From: Zygnema circumcarinatum
Lineage: Eukaryota > Streptophyta > Zygnematophyceae > Zygnematales > Zygnemataceae
Assembly (NCBI GenBank): GCA_037447605.1
Contig: CM074814.1
Coordinates: 2,212,125 to 2,276,124, forward strand
Length of the DNA stretch: 64,000 nt
Direction: 5' to 3'
Shown here in pieces: positions 24,772 to 34,334 of this stretch. The translations under genes were made by a program, and so were the position numbers. Within the stretch, counting starts at the first letter, position 1, and each line of letters begins with the position of its first letter. The notes beneath the pieces were generated by a model. That model was not told the DNA's origin. It worked only from the letters and a program-made list of their open reading frames with translations, and ran no database searches.

Positions 24772-25347
24772 TCAGGGAGAGAGGTACTGAAAGCAACGTC
24801 AGGCAGCCGAGTGGTGGAGGAGAGGAAGAGGAAGTGATGTGAGAGTTGGAATCGAGAAGTGAGAGAAGTATAGGGAAAGTGGGGAGGTGGGATTTCACCT
24901 ACCAGAAGGAAGTGAGGCGTAAGGGGAAGGGACTGGGGGAGGGGGAGAGAGAGAAAACGAGGGAGAGAGAGAAAGAGAGTGAGGAATGGGAAGTGGGGTT
25001 GAACTGAGGGGACTCTGAATTCTACTTTGCTGTTTTATACATGGGCTGTGCAGGTTGCAGCAGAAGCACTATCCGAGTTCATGGAACTAAACGTCTCAAA
25101 AGAAGATGTGGTGAGGGCAGTGGTGATGGCAAAGCACACAAAACCTGTGCACAACGCAAAGCTTCCCCAGTTTGGAACTGCTCTCAGCTTGGAGGAGTTT
25201 TTTGCCCTCAGAGCCGACATGTGGCCCCTATTGGCGGCCTCCCGCACTTCACCATTCTTTTGGCCAAAGGAGGCCCACGACTGGCCCTCACTATCAGACA
25301 TCCTGCAGGGAGGGAAAGAGAGGAGCACGGAATTCGAGTATTCGTGA
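11090..25347 (+). CDS. type II membrane P-loop (sulfotransferase-like) protein, split by the palindromic contig
   Basis: Inferred exons are 11090-11741, 12420-12504, 12644-12723, 24415-24527 and 25054-25347, 1224 bases (407 residues) with all phases compatible. Exon 1 encodes a Ser/Pro-rich N-terminus, a poly-Gln run, one membrane segment (ILLFAMVQVFIVWLVVTAVV) and then FFFAGIEGSGHKFFEQVF, which resembles the phosphate-binding loop of sulfotransferases. The rest, including CPKLPYARPLKEYAREM, IHFTIQASTFEQSFVIAQES and a C-terminal helical region, matches nothing I recognise, and no clear 3'-phosphate-binding motif is seen. A Golgi type II enzyme is a guess. Exons 3 and 4 are separated by two N gaps and the inverted-repeat contig. 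Exon 4 also occurs in antisense at 13063-13175. Confidence 0.6.
12959..13058. other. assembly gap (100 N)
   Basis: Exactly 100 N, the usual placeholder for a scaffold gap of unknown size. It separates the contig with exons 1-3 of the split gene from the palindromic contig. Confidence 0.98.
13063..13175 (-). pseudogene. orphan antisense copy of exon 4 of the split membrane gene
   Basis: The 113 bases match exon 4 at 24415-24527, with its acceptor and donor sites retained. It has no neighbouring exons on this strand because the contig stops four bases beyond the donor site. It is either a duplicated fragment or an assembly duplicate. Confidence 0.75.
14337..14852 (+). CDS. 171-aa family protein, copy A (function unknown, organelle-targeted type)
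   Basis: Single open frame of 171 residues. The first ~48 are Ser/Leu/Arg-rich and acid-free at the start (MLRSPAPLLGRSSVQLVLQP), like a plastid or mitochondrial presequence, up to RQVRAM. The core is helical and charged: VVDVITG-type opening, LPDVVEASIDELRNSKWEFE, then QARLSQAHQNYCNAFVLW. The C-terminus repeats TAAS. Nothing in the core is a family I can name. Its 3' end faces that of the PCC13-62 gene at 15827, a convergent pair 975 bases apart. Residue-identical to copy C at 22738-23253 and a clear paralogue of copy B at 18420. Confidence 0.75.
   Translation: MLRSPAPLLGRSSVQLVLQPASISSLVLRPQEKQSVWKQAQKGRQVRAMAGIVDVITGKKGRKLPDVVEASIDELRNSKWEFEKTMREAKKASKPADDVRKDALLVGAQARLSQAHQNYCNAFVLWSEKCFELDELVSDEDRKRLNLPSDENPPVGTQGETAASEETAASG
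15827..17519 (-). CDS. pcC13-62: desiccation-related protein PCC13-62-like, left copy
   Basis: Exons on the minus strand are 17385-17519, 16934-17124, 16482-16710, 16217-16348 and 15827-16102, encoding 320 residues. A signal peptide (MRSPVFFVAVLLLAG…AMA) precedes a Pro-rich linker. The ferritin-like domain follows, with helix motifs LEAEFYLFSAFGVGLDAF and EIGHIR. The end is the conserved GGFWPRGAAGNIANYYLTHP. The family was first described as a drought-induced protein of the resurrection plant Craterostigma. Most of its exon sequence differs from the right copy, but the last exon is almost identical because it enters the inverted-repeat arm. Divergent from copy B, with about 900 bases between starts. 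Confidence 0.9.
17520..18419. promoter_or_regulatory. shared upstream region between left PCC13-62 gene and copy B
   Basis: Head-to-head interval between two gene starts. The part nearest copy B (about 18235-18420) resembles the region upstream of copy A (about 14195-14336), sharing CTGGCGCTTGGCC and GTCGG-ACCATG-like words. Copies A and B were therefore duplicated with their promoters. A TTCAG repeat lies near 17852-17870. Confidence 0.45.
18420..18941 (+). CDS. 171-aa family protein, copy B (173 aa)
   Basis: Paralogue of copies A and C, with the same presequence pattern and the identical stretch LPDVVEASIDELRNSKWEFE. It differs in the presequence, in QARLLEAHQNYCNAFSLW, and in an Ala/Glu-rich C-terminus. 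The start at 18420 is chosen because it aligns with the start of copy A; the frame is open further upstream to 18189, but that part overlaps homologous promoter sequence. It lies in the unique centre of the palindrome, in tandem with the right PCC13-62 gene. Confidence 0.75.
   Translation: MLCSPAAFLCRSSVRLALQPASISSFVLRPKETLSPWKQAQKRQQVRAMAGIVDVITGMKGRKLPDVVEASIDELRNSKWEFEKTMREAKKASKPADDVKMDARLVGAQARLLEAHQNYCNAFSLWREKGFDLVELLSDEDRARINLPTTDSAPIIAEVEVEAAAAELPGEGK
19567..19611. repeat. (GA)n microsatellite
   Basis: About 22 uninterrupted GA dinucleotides. Further GA/GGGA-rich sequence follows at 19985-20110, directly before the right PCC13-62 start codon and probably in its 5' leader. Confidence 0.95.
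20118..21763 (+). CDS. pcC13-62: desiccation-related protein PCC13-62-like, right copy
   Basis: Exons are 20118-20255, 20410-20600, 20797-21025, 21161-21292 and 21488-21763, encoding 321 residues with consistent phases and the same intron positions as the left copy. A signal peptide (AAMAVLLLLVGPSAMA) and poly-Pro linker precede the ferritin-like domain (LEAEFYLFSAYGVGLDAF, EIGHIR). The extracellular or vacuolar route is inferred from the signal. Exons 1-4 and all introns differ from the left copy; the last ~190 bases of the coding region are identical to it. Sequence upstream has GCCACGT motifs at about 19800 and 19840. Confidence 0.92.
21569..24531. repeat. right arm of the ~2.96 kb inverted repeat
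   Basis: Reverse complement of 13059-16021. It runs from inside the last exon of the right PCC13-62 gene through copy C to exon 4 of the split membrane gene. Unlike the left arm, the contig continues about 100 bases beyond the repeat before the second N gap. Confidence 0.93.
22738..23253 (-). CDS. 171-aa family protein, copy C
   Basis: Residue-identical to copy A because it lies in the other arm of the inverted repeat. It converges with the right PCC13-62 gene and lies antisense within the interval between exons 3 and 4 of the split membrane gene. Whether A and C are two genes or one gene assembled twice cannot be told from the sequence. Confidence 0.7.
   Translation of the reverse strand: MLRSPAPLLGRSSVQLVLQPASISSLVLRPQEKQSVWKQAQKGRQVRAMAGIVDVITGKKGRKLPDVVEASIDELRNSKWEFEKTMREAKKASKPADDVRKDALLVGAQARLSQAHQNYCNAFVLWSEKCFELDELVSDEDRKRLNLPSDENPPVGTQGETAASEETAASG
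24632..24731. other. assembly gap (100 N)
   Basis: Exactly 100 N, followed at once by a GA microsatellite (24732-24766). The palindromic contig therefore occupies 13059-24631 and is joined to its neighbours only through gaps. Confidence 0.98.
24732..25053. repeat. GA-rich intronic sequence after the gap
   Basis: (GA)n at 24732-24766 and GGGA/GAGA-rich sequence to about 24985, forming the end of the intron before exon 5 of the split membrane gene. The microsatellite probably caused the assembly break. Confidence 0.7.
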
Positions 25348-26142
25348 TTGTATTGGGAGTGGGAGTGGTAGGAGGGAGGGTTACAGAGGGAGGGAGATGA
25401 GTCAGGTTGGGAATTGAACCAAACTTGACTCGGTTGAAGTGAGAGGGAGAGGGGTTGACCTCATCACCCGCTCTCCCTCCCTTCCCTCCCCTCGCCCCTT
25501 TTCTCTCTCTCTCTCTCCCTCCCTCGAACGTAGTCTGAGGGGGTGTTTGAGATTGAGATTTTAGTCTGCCAAGCTCCCCAAGAGGATAGAATGTAGAAAT
25601 TTTATATGTATGTATTGTAAGTAGGCGAGATAATGAACCAGGTTGTAGGGTTTTTGAAGGGCCATTTTTTAAGATTATGGGTCATCTTAGCGGTTGCTTT
25701 TTGTGGGCTCTTTCTGGCATTGCGAGAAAGGTGCGATTGTTTGTTTGTTACGAGGGAGGACCCCTCCTATTGCCAAATACAAAATTGCCGCATTGCCGGT
25801 TTGCCAATACAAACAAGTTTTCAATAATCCAAAAAACTCTAAAACCCCTCATCATGCAAATTGCAATGTTGTTGATCGATGCCGAATTCTTTCATCCTCT
25901 TTCCGTTGTTGCTGTATTTCGTTTTGTTTGTTTGTTGGTTCAACATTGCTCTCATGTTTAGACCTAGACGAAACAGGGATGCTTCTACGCCTCCAACATT
26001 TGCCTCATGTGCAGGAGACAATGTATCGAGGCATGAAACGAGGCATGCAAAAGTTGCGAATGCAGACCCAACAAATGGTCTAGCGCCGCTGTGCCTTCGC
26101 CTTTGGGCCCTCCTCCCAGCGCGAACTATGGGCGAGCATCGT

Positions 26143-26244
26143 CCAATCGCGACTCGCCATGTCAGCAACTTTTCCACGTGGCGAGTGGTTTCCAATCACG
26201 ACTCGCCATGTCATCAATGTATCCACGTGGCGACTTGCGATTGG
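26143..26244. promoter_or_regulatory. tandem CCAAT/ACGTGG dyads
   Basis: CCAAT at 26143 and 26192 and ATTGG at 26240-26244, so box spacing is about 49-53 bp. Between each pair lie GACTCGCCATGTC and CCACGTGGCGA. The second unit (26192-26244) is a good dyad. The left flank GCATCGT mirrors the ACGATGC flank of other copies. It lies about 500-600 bases upstream of the membrane-protein ATG at 26751. Confidence 0.6.
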
Positions 26245-26750
26245 AGAAGGCCCGGCCGTGCTTGGAAAGCCCTGCAGGCCTGCACTCGGCCGGCCTTGCA
26301 GGCGGCCCTGCATGGCGGATCCATGGCGGCTCGGCATCCTCGCCAGCGGCTGCTTCTCTCAGCCTCGTGATTCGTGACTCATCGACTCGAGCCATGCAGG
26401 GCAGTCGCCATGCGAAACTCCTATGCTTTCCTGCATCCATCCAGATGCTTCCCTGGCGCCTTCCATCTCTCTCCCTCCAACACCACCTCTCCTCTCGCGG
26501 GTTTCCTCCTCTCAGGCACAGGCTGTGAGAGCTTCGAAGCGGTAAGAATAAATTTGATCGTTATTTCGAGGAAAATTATTGTGTTTCTTTAATTTGAAAC
26601 TGTGGTTTAGCCGGTTAAAAGGATGTTACAGCAGTGCAAGGAGGACGGCAGTTAGGGTCGATTATGAGTGGTAAGGGTTGGGGGTCTGAAGGGAGTTTGC
26701 TGGCGGGGGTATTTTGCAGGAAGGAATATAAAAAAAAAAAAAATCCGAAG

Positions 26751-28918
26751 ATGGTGAAGTTGACATCTGTGAGGAGCACACGATGCTACGGCTATCCAGA
26801 ACCCTTGAATGATATAGCTGAGCTGGTCAACGCTCTTATATATCTAGTGGCGACGACTTTGCTACTCTCTGCTCTTGCATTTGATCTGAACCGAGAGTAC
26901 GTTTCGTTCATTCTTTGAAATGCAACGTTTGTGCTGTGGCTTCCATCCAGTTATTCACTCGGTCAAAGCAGCCTATCACGATGATGATTTGATAGGCTTG
27001 CTGTAAAGTTGCCTTTTACTCGTTGCTTTATTATTTACCATCGTTAACGGAACGCTGCATGGCTAATTTCCTCCTGTCTAGAATCCATTTGATACTCCGT
27101 CATTGTGAACAATGTTAAACACTGGACGCAAGCGAGAAGCTGAGAGTATCTAATTGCTAATCTCTTGTGCATGCCAAAGCTTCACGAAGAAACCGTCCTA
27201 CATATGCATCTTTGTAATTTCTTCAAGTTACTGCAACTGAATGTGTACCAAACATCATTAGAGGAAGTCAAAGGTGCAAAGATTCTCATTGTATGTCGTA
27301 AGCCTTGTAGAGTGTGTGCCCAATTGAAGCCTGATGTCTGGATGTCTGCATGTGGTTTTTGCAGTCATCCGGGGGTGGTGCCATGGCTTCTGATGATCTC
27401 AGCGCTGCTGCTCGCAGCAGTGAACATCCATGACCTAATAGCACAGCTGGCAGGATTTGATTTCCGCCTCCCCCTCCTAACAGTAGATCCACAACTTGCG
27501 CTTGTGGAAGCCCTTGCGCCAATCTTACATACGATAGGGTTCCTTCTGGCGTTTGGAGGATTCCTTACACTTCACATTGTAATCTTCGTTCCCAGCTACT
27601 GTTTATGCTCTATTTTTTTCACCGATTTGTGGCTTCAAGTATAATGATGTAATTAGGGGTGTGCCTTTGAAATACGTAAGAAAGATCCATCCAGCCAGCC
27701 AGCTACAACTTCACACAGGTTTGTAATTATATTGGATTAGATTAGTTTAGATTGTCGATAGACTTGATGATTGCAACCAGGAAAAATACTGTATAAAATG
27801 CTGTTTTATTTTATTTCTGTTATTGCTTTCCTATTCATTTTATGCGTGACCTTCTCAGGCTGGCGACAAAGACTATTCTAGTGACGTGGAGAGAAGTGGC
27901 CGAGAATCACTTTTGGCGGGGTTAGTGCTCCTTCTGATTGGCTCTATTCTGAACAATTTTCAGGTGCACGAACACTTCCACCAAATAATCCAAACATTTA
28001 GAAAGCATCTTTAGCATATAAGGAGGTTTCAGCATGAGCATTAGTTTATTTTGATTCGTGCTCATTCATGTTGTGGCTACCATTGGCTAATGATCTGTAT
28101 ACCGCGTTCTTCTCACTGCCTGCACTTCCTTTTCTGTGAAGGAATACGTTATGTAAAAAATAGCAAAAAATGACATCCCTGTCTCCCCCGCATTTACATG
28201 AAGTTGATTTGACACAATACTCTGAGCAAAGCGATTGAATGCAGGTGTACGAACGTTTGGACCTTGTTTCTCAAGCAGAGCAGCATGCTGTCAGTATCCC
28301 AATGACGCTTGGATCGCTGCTTCTTCTTATCAGCGCAGTTGTTGGACTCGTGCAGTGGCCCAAACCTGCTTTGGGTCAGGCGACGGTACATGTTTTTCAG
28401 ATCCAGCACAAACTTTCTTGTTTGTACGAGTAGGCTAAATCACCGGGGGCATTGCATATGGAACATCTTAGTTGATGCCTTTCCTTCTTTTACCATGCGC
28501 TTATGTTTCCTTAAGCATCCGCCATCCGCCATTTGCCATTTCATCTGCCATGAATCACAAATTCAAACCCATTACAAACTCAATTTACATCTTTTAAATG
28601 AATTGGATGTTTGCATGTTTGCAGGATCTGTCTCGATGGCTGGCCCTTTCAGCAGGCATCCTGTGGTTCGTCTCCGCCCTCATCAATGTGGACCGAGTCC
28701 TCCGCGTTCAGGAGTCGGACGCCATTGGGAGAGTGGAGCCGCTGAGGAGAGGCGCTGCGGAGGTGTTGGAGGCAGCGAGGGAGCAGGGCACCCCCCTTAT
28801 GGAGGCGCCGCGCGTGGAGACGGCGCCGGCGGCTCGCCGGACGCCGCCCCGCGATGTGGAGAAAGGGCAGCACGCAGACGCTCGCGCGGAGGTCGGGCAG
28901 AAGGCCGGCTTTCAGTAA
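26751..28918 (+). CDS. multi-pass membrane protein of unknown family (299 aa)
   Basis: Exons are 26751-26896, 27365-27578, 27859-27963, 28245-28385 and 28625-28918, exactly 300 codons including stop. Five to six hydrophobic segments are visible: IYLVATTLLLSALAF, VVPWLLMISALLLAAV, ILHTIGFLLAFGGFL, LLAGLVLLLIGSILNN, LGSLLLLISAVVGLV and WLALSAGILWFVSALI. The last ~70 residues form a charged, Ala/Arg/Glu-rich soluble tail, predicted helical then disordered. No catalytic or transport motif was recognised. An intron in the 5' leader (about 26542-26718) is likely, because a frame joined across it hits a stop before the ATG. The gene is probably single and complete. Confidence 0.75.
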
Positions 28919-29070
28919 GGATACTCTCTCTCTCTCTCCCCATCTCTCTCTCTCTCCCCCTCTCTCTCTCTCTCCCTTCCTCTCTCTCTCTCTCTTCCCC
29001 CCTCTCTCTCTCCTTTTCCCCACACACACTCTCTCTCTTTCCCCACTCACTCTCTCTCGCACACACACAC
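28919..29070. repeat. CT-rich low-complexity tract after the stop codon
   Basis: Irregular (CT)n with CCCC and ACAC blocks directly after the membrane-protein stop, presumably 3' untranslated sequence. An (ATG)n run follows at about 29455-29477. Confidence 0.85.
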
Positions 29071-29964
29071 ACCCGTCATTTTAGCAGATTGTGTGAACGT
29101 CTTGTCCGACTAGCAGTGACTTTACTCGGGTCCCATTATTCATGTATATATGTTTTTTGCTTTTCAGGCCTGCGGAGCGGCCCTGGGCAGGATAGAAAGA
29201 GCTTGCAGACATTGGAGGGCGATTCAGGGCAATTCTGTAAGAAGGGAGGGTTGAGAGCAGGGCCTCACCACCTGAAAGACGCTCCTTTCGCAGCTCCCCT
29301 CCTTGTCGAATGAATGGAATGGCAGAGGCCGCAGTGCCCCACGTTTGGCGAAGTACCGTAAAGTGTGCAGCAGAACTAGCGTAGGAAATTTGCTGTTCCC
29401 CCGTCACGAGTATTGGACGGGGTAAAGGACTAAGGATGCTTCGGGATTGGGGGATGATGATGATGATGATGATGATGTGAAAGTAGGGCCATGCATGTAC
29501 TGATGATGCCATTCATGGGGCATGGGTCGATGCATGGCATGTGCTCCACCTGCTGCAAGTACACGGGACGTGAGCATCGTTGATTTTCACTTCGATTTTT
29601 TTGTCATGGGGGGCTTAAGAAGGAGCAAAATAAACAGTACGACGTTGTTTTGAATTTTTTGCAAGGAGAAAAATTTGTTGTATGTACCACAAATCACGCA
29701 ATTCACAAACAGCAAAGAAGGCCAGTCAGGGTCTTTTCTAAAAGGGAACTATAGAAGCTTTCCATTTCATTGCCGAACTTGTAAGATTTCAAAAAATGGC
29801 CTTCAAAAATCCTACATAGCTCAAGACCGGGTCTCCGCCAAAAGACAATTTTTTTTTCATTGGTTTAGGGTTTCTGGTTTTTCGGGACTTCTTGCCAAAA
29901 TCTATTTGGTTGAGACCAGCAAAAAACGAGTATTTACCGAATGATGTGATCTGCACTTTAAAAG

Positions 29965-30024
29965 GGAAAAGCTCTACTTCCTTCTCTATGTACAGGAAAA
30001 GCTCTACTTCCTTCTCTATGTACA
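29965..30024. repeat. 30-bp perfect tandem duplication
   Basis: GGAAAAGCTCTACTTCCTTC… is repeated twice with a period of 30 bases, in the interval between the membrane-protein gene and the 3' end of the antiporter gene. The 29.1-30.2 kb interval holds no other supported feature. Confidence 0.85.
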
Positions 30025-30190
30025 GCACCAGGACTCGTATACTCTCGACTTCAAAACAACGGGAAAAATGAAAAAGGGAAACAAGGGGGACACCTCACAA
30101 AATGTACACGAAAACTTGCCGCGTCTTTGACATCACAATCCTTTTTGACTTCAGAACCTTTCAAACTCACGTTTTCTTACACCATCACGA

Positions 30191-33043
30191 TTATTCGACA
30201 TCGCCTTCGACCGCCTCCAGATACAAATTGTCCAACACGGCGTCCCGTTCGCCATACGGCGCCAAGACGCGGGTGTCGAGCTGCTTGGCGTCCGCCAACC
30301 CTCTGGCGAGGAGGCGCGAGAGAGGAGCGGCAGACATGCCGTGGAGGACGATGGAGCAGAGAACCACGAAGGAAACCACTTGGAAAGCCCTCTCATCTCC
30401 TATTTCCTCTTGAACGAACGTGGTGTAAAAGAGTGCTCCAACACCGATGGGACCGAAGAATCCGGCAAAACCAGCCTGAGAAAGATGGAAGTGGACAATG
30501 GGGATGGACGAAGGTTAGGGGGTTTGGTTGAGTTTGTCTGCTGCAGTGACTCGTCATCAGCTTAGAAGACTATGCACATGGATGGCAGTTGACTTTCCTG
30601 GAGACGGGAACATGGAATCTCCATAGATACAGGACCAGGGACTAGGGAGAGCGGGAGGCGGAGGAGGAAAAAAGGGGAGAAGGAGGAGAGACAAGAGGAG
30701 AGAAATAGGAGCTGGGAAGAGGGAGGGAGGGGCGGGAAGGGGAAAGTCGAGAGGGAGACCAACAATAAAAAGGGAGAGGCAAGTGAAGGAGAGACAGATG
30801 CAGGGAAGTGGCAGGGGGGGAGTGCAGGGGGAGCGAGACAAAGACCCCGGATATTTTACCCATAAAGGAGTGAGAGGAAGCGGTAATCGTAAGCACCTGA
30901 ATGAGCATACTGCGGCTTCCTCCAGACTCTCTCTGAAGTTCGGGAATAAAGCGGCAGAATGCGAGGACGACAGGGAGGCGACGGAGGAGGATGACAGCCA
31001 AGCTGTAGAGAAGGAGCCGGCCGAGCCCCAACTGGGCCCATGCATGGAACGGCAGGAAGGACCCAAAGAGGGTGAAGAAAGAGACTGTGATGATGATCTC
31101 CAAACCGTAAATTGCATCATAGCTGCCTTCTTCGCCGGTCGGATCTCTGCTGCAGAAAGCCACACTGCCGGCAAACACTGCCAGTACACCAGAGGAGCCT
31201 GTAAAGGGAGCAGGAGAGAGAGAGAGCCCGTATTAAAGGGAGAAGCACCCTCTAAGGGTTGATTTGAAAGAAAAAAGCCGTCGAAGAGGAGGCATGGACA
31301 TAGGGCAATGGTGCGATGGTTTGGTTGGACTTGGAAAGTAGTTCAGAAAAAGACACGGTCTCGTGGAAAATGGTCTCTTTCTCTCTCGCTCTCTTTATCT
31401 TTTTCTCTGTCTTTTCATTCATGCACATGCAAAACTGATTTGGTGACCCCTTAATCCCGGCTGAGCAGAAATTCAACCAAGAGGATTTCAGTAAAAAGTA
31501 AGAACATTGTATTTTGGCCCTTGAATTAACTACATGAATAGTTATCGCCCCGAGAGAAAGACCTCTTGAAAAAGCAAATTGGCTGAAGTCTTACCAATGG
31601 CCCGCACAAAGCCCTGAATGCCGAATGCGAGCCCAATTATATGCGCCAAAAAGGAAGGCTCATCTTGCAGCGAATGTTTGGTCGATATCCACTTTATTCC
31701 CCGAGCACATAGTCCAAAAAGAATGCCCACCAATATGGCAAGCAGCACCTGCATCAGTTCGACAGGAAGTGAGGATAAGACTCTGAAGGCTGAAAAAAAA
31801 TCGTCAATGTCTGATTTTTGAAAGCGTGGCTTTTTTCTTCCATACATACTCGCAAGAAGGGAGGGCGAGAGTATGACCTGGTAACCCCATGCTTCATAAA
31901 GCCACTGTGCTAATCCTTTCGCGGGAGAAGATGCCTCCAGCAGCATCAACGGAAGCATCACAAAGGGTAGTGCAGATCCATCATTTGCTGCACTTTCTGC
32001 AGAAAGCAAGTGTCGCAGACCTGGAGGAAGATGTCTGCAGTGAAAGACAGAAAATTCAAAGCTTCAATAAAAGATGTCAACTGCAGTCAGCAGAGAGGAC
32101 AGAAATATGTTCCAGTCAAAGGCAAAAGAAGGAGTGAATAAAAACTGAAATGAAACATAAAGGAAATGTTAAAACAAGCTAGCTTTCTCACATCCTGAAG
32201 ATTTAACGAGAAGAGAAGTCTATGGTCAAAACTTACAGTGCAGCGAAACGCCCCTGAATCACGGTTGATGCAAGAACTGGATCCGTCGGTGTGAGGCATG
32301 CGGCAATAGCAAGACACCTGTATACTCCCAAGTCTCCTAATAGCAGCCAAGTGATAGCAAAGGAGACTCCCCACGTAATCACTGCGATCGGACCTAACAT
32401 CATGGCGAGGGATTTCCATTCCACCTCCACATACATGAAGGGCAGGCCAGTCGCAGCAGAAGCCAGCTGGATGGCCAACACTAGACGCATCACCTACAAC
32501 GTGTGATAGATGACACATGTTAGTCAGGAAAGATACTGCTCAAAGGACGGACTTCTGTGACTTCTGTGGGGCAGTGGGAACAAGAGATCTGCAAGAGAGT
32601 TTGAAAAGTGTCGACTTATTGCAAGCAACTCACATGCAACCATCAAACGATGATACTTTAACAAGTCCATGAAACAGATTGCAGGTACACTTCAGATGAC
32701 TTTTCCAGGTTTGGCAGTACATGTGGTTTCAGCTCCCAATTCTCCACTTGTAGTTTTATCAAACAGCGCACATGATTTGAACTTTATTTTATTTTCGAGT
32801 CCCAATTGTCACCTCTTGGATGAACTGGAAGAAGGTATCCTCATTCTCAAACCAGTCTCGTGGATAAAATATTTTGCCCACTGCCGGTCCAAGGAGTGTG
32901 CCCACAATGGTCGCCATCAAAACTTCCGATACCAAATACCGCTCTTTCAACAGGCGCTGAAGGAATGTATACACCATGATCAGAGCGCCCACGATTCCAG
33001 TTGTAAAATGGAGCCATACGTTTGGAGGAACCAGTTGCAACAT
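30191..33043 (-). CDS. cation/proton antiporter, CPA1, fungal Nha1/Sod2-like
   Basis: Exons on the minus strand are 32813-33043, 32237-32493, 31878-32034, 31595-31748, 30897-31198 and 30191-30475: 1386 bases, 461 residues, all phases closing. Diagnostic motifs are the extended CLTPTDPVLASTVIQGRFA (about residues 142-160), RHLLSAESAANDGSALPF with the conserved Asn-Asp of electroneutral CPA1 exchangers (about 170-187), and FFGPIGVGALFY near the end. About ten hydrophobic segments are visible. TPTDPVLAS and the ESxxNDG block resemble yeast plasma-membrane Na+/H+ antiporters rather than plant NHX or SOS1. The long fungal-type cytosolic tail is absent. It probably exports Na+ or K+ at the plasma membrane; substrate and location are inference. 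Confidence 0.85.
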
Positions 33044-34112
33044 TTTTCCAGCTTTCTCTTCCCGTTTCTCTGAAAGGCTCTTTAGGGAAAATGCTCGTCA
33101 ACTCATCTGTGTTCTGCGTCTAAAGATATCAGCTCATATTGGTCATAATCGTTCTGCAAATAATCTCACATAAGAGAGTTACCAAGTAAGATCTTACTTC
33201 AGCCTATGTCTGACTTGGAAAGGCTTCCAGAGCTTCAAAGGCGCCAAAAACATTCCAATAATGCCTTCAGTAGCTTGTTGCCTGACAGTGTGCGAGTGCA
33301 GCACAAAGTTCTTGAGTTTCTAGATGTTTCTGCTCTCTGCTTATTTGTAGCCTCCGCAGCGGCCGGGAGGAAGTATGTCCGCCATAGAGCTGATGTGCAG
33401 AGCACTATGTTGGCACTTTTCCTAAAACGTGCAGATGTTTGTGTTTCAAGGAGATGTCTGTGCTTACAACACTATCCGCCAAAACGTCAGTGTTTCACCA
33501 GAGCGACGCAGAAGCACTGATAGAAGTGAAACTCGTGGCAGTCGGCAATCTGCAGGATTGCTTCGGCAGCACGGCGAGATGCCACACTGCGCACTCTATA
33601 GTCTCAACTTCAGGCAACAACACCAAAGAAGCAAATCGACAAAGAATGAATGCAATCACATCCTTACGAGCCAAACTGTTTGCTTGCAAGAATCTGCTTT
33701 TCGTCCTCTTGACATCTCTCTCCTCTCTCTCTCTCTCTCTCCTCTCTTTCTCTCCAGGCCTTCCAGACGCCTTGCTCTGTCTATTATGCTGCAGCCAAGG
33801 CGTGGCGGAAGGAGGAGCTGCCTGCTGCCTGCTGCCTGCTGCCATGCACGCCATTTTTTCTGGTTGACATATAGCCTGCCTGTCGCGCAGAGGCGAGTAC
33901 GCGTGGCCGCCAGGCCGCCATTGGTGGCGATTGAAATGCCAATGGATCCAAAATGACTTTCATGCTAATTTTTCGTGAAGGTTTTTTGCTTGTAGTGCGT
34001 ATGTTATCTTTTGAAACGCATGCCTATGGCACAATTCTGTGAGAAGAAATGTGTAGAATGCGTAAAAAACTGTCTGTGTGCTTCTGATGCTTAGTCTTCC
34101 GAGCACCAACGA
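33044..34112. other. 5' region of the antiporter gene
   Basis: No supported coding exon. A CT-rich run at 33720-33755 and inverted CCATTGG/CCAATGG words near 33920-33945 could belong to the promoter or 5' leader of the minus-strand antiporter. Frames on either strand look random in composition. Confidence 0.35.
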
Positions 34113-34334
34113 CACAGGGATTTCGAACTGCTGCCTGCTTAGCGAATGTGTCTCAGCTTTTATTCTTTGTAGGGTAACTTGCAGTTTTGGATTTGTCATC
34201 GAAAAAAGCTGTCTGTGCGACCACACAGGGATTTCGAACTGCTGCCTGCTTAGCGCATGTGTCTCAGCTTTTATTCTTTGTAGTGTAACTTGAAGTTTTG
34301 GATTTGTCATCGAAAAAAAGCTGTCTTTGCGACC
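34113..34334. repeat. 111-bp tandem duplication
   Basis: Two adjacent copies (34113-34223, 34224-34334) beginning CACAGGGATTTCGAACTGC, with few differences. A short third remnant of the end (AAAACTGTCTGTGTG) lies just to the left. Not coding. The remaining interval to petM (34335-35357) shows nothing I can assign. Confidence 0.85.

Noticed and set aside
28309-29313. 334-codon plus-strand frame
   Set aside because: Reads through an intron and exon 5 of the membrane protein in another frame and then through CT repeats.
33206-33956. Overlapping plus-strand frames upstream of the antiporter
   Set aside because: No splice-consistent gene or family signature; the later part is CT-repeat translation. 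Could be an antisense or leader region.
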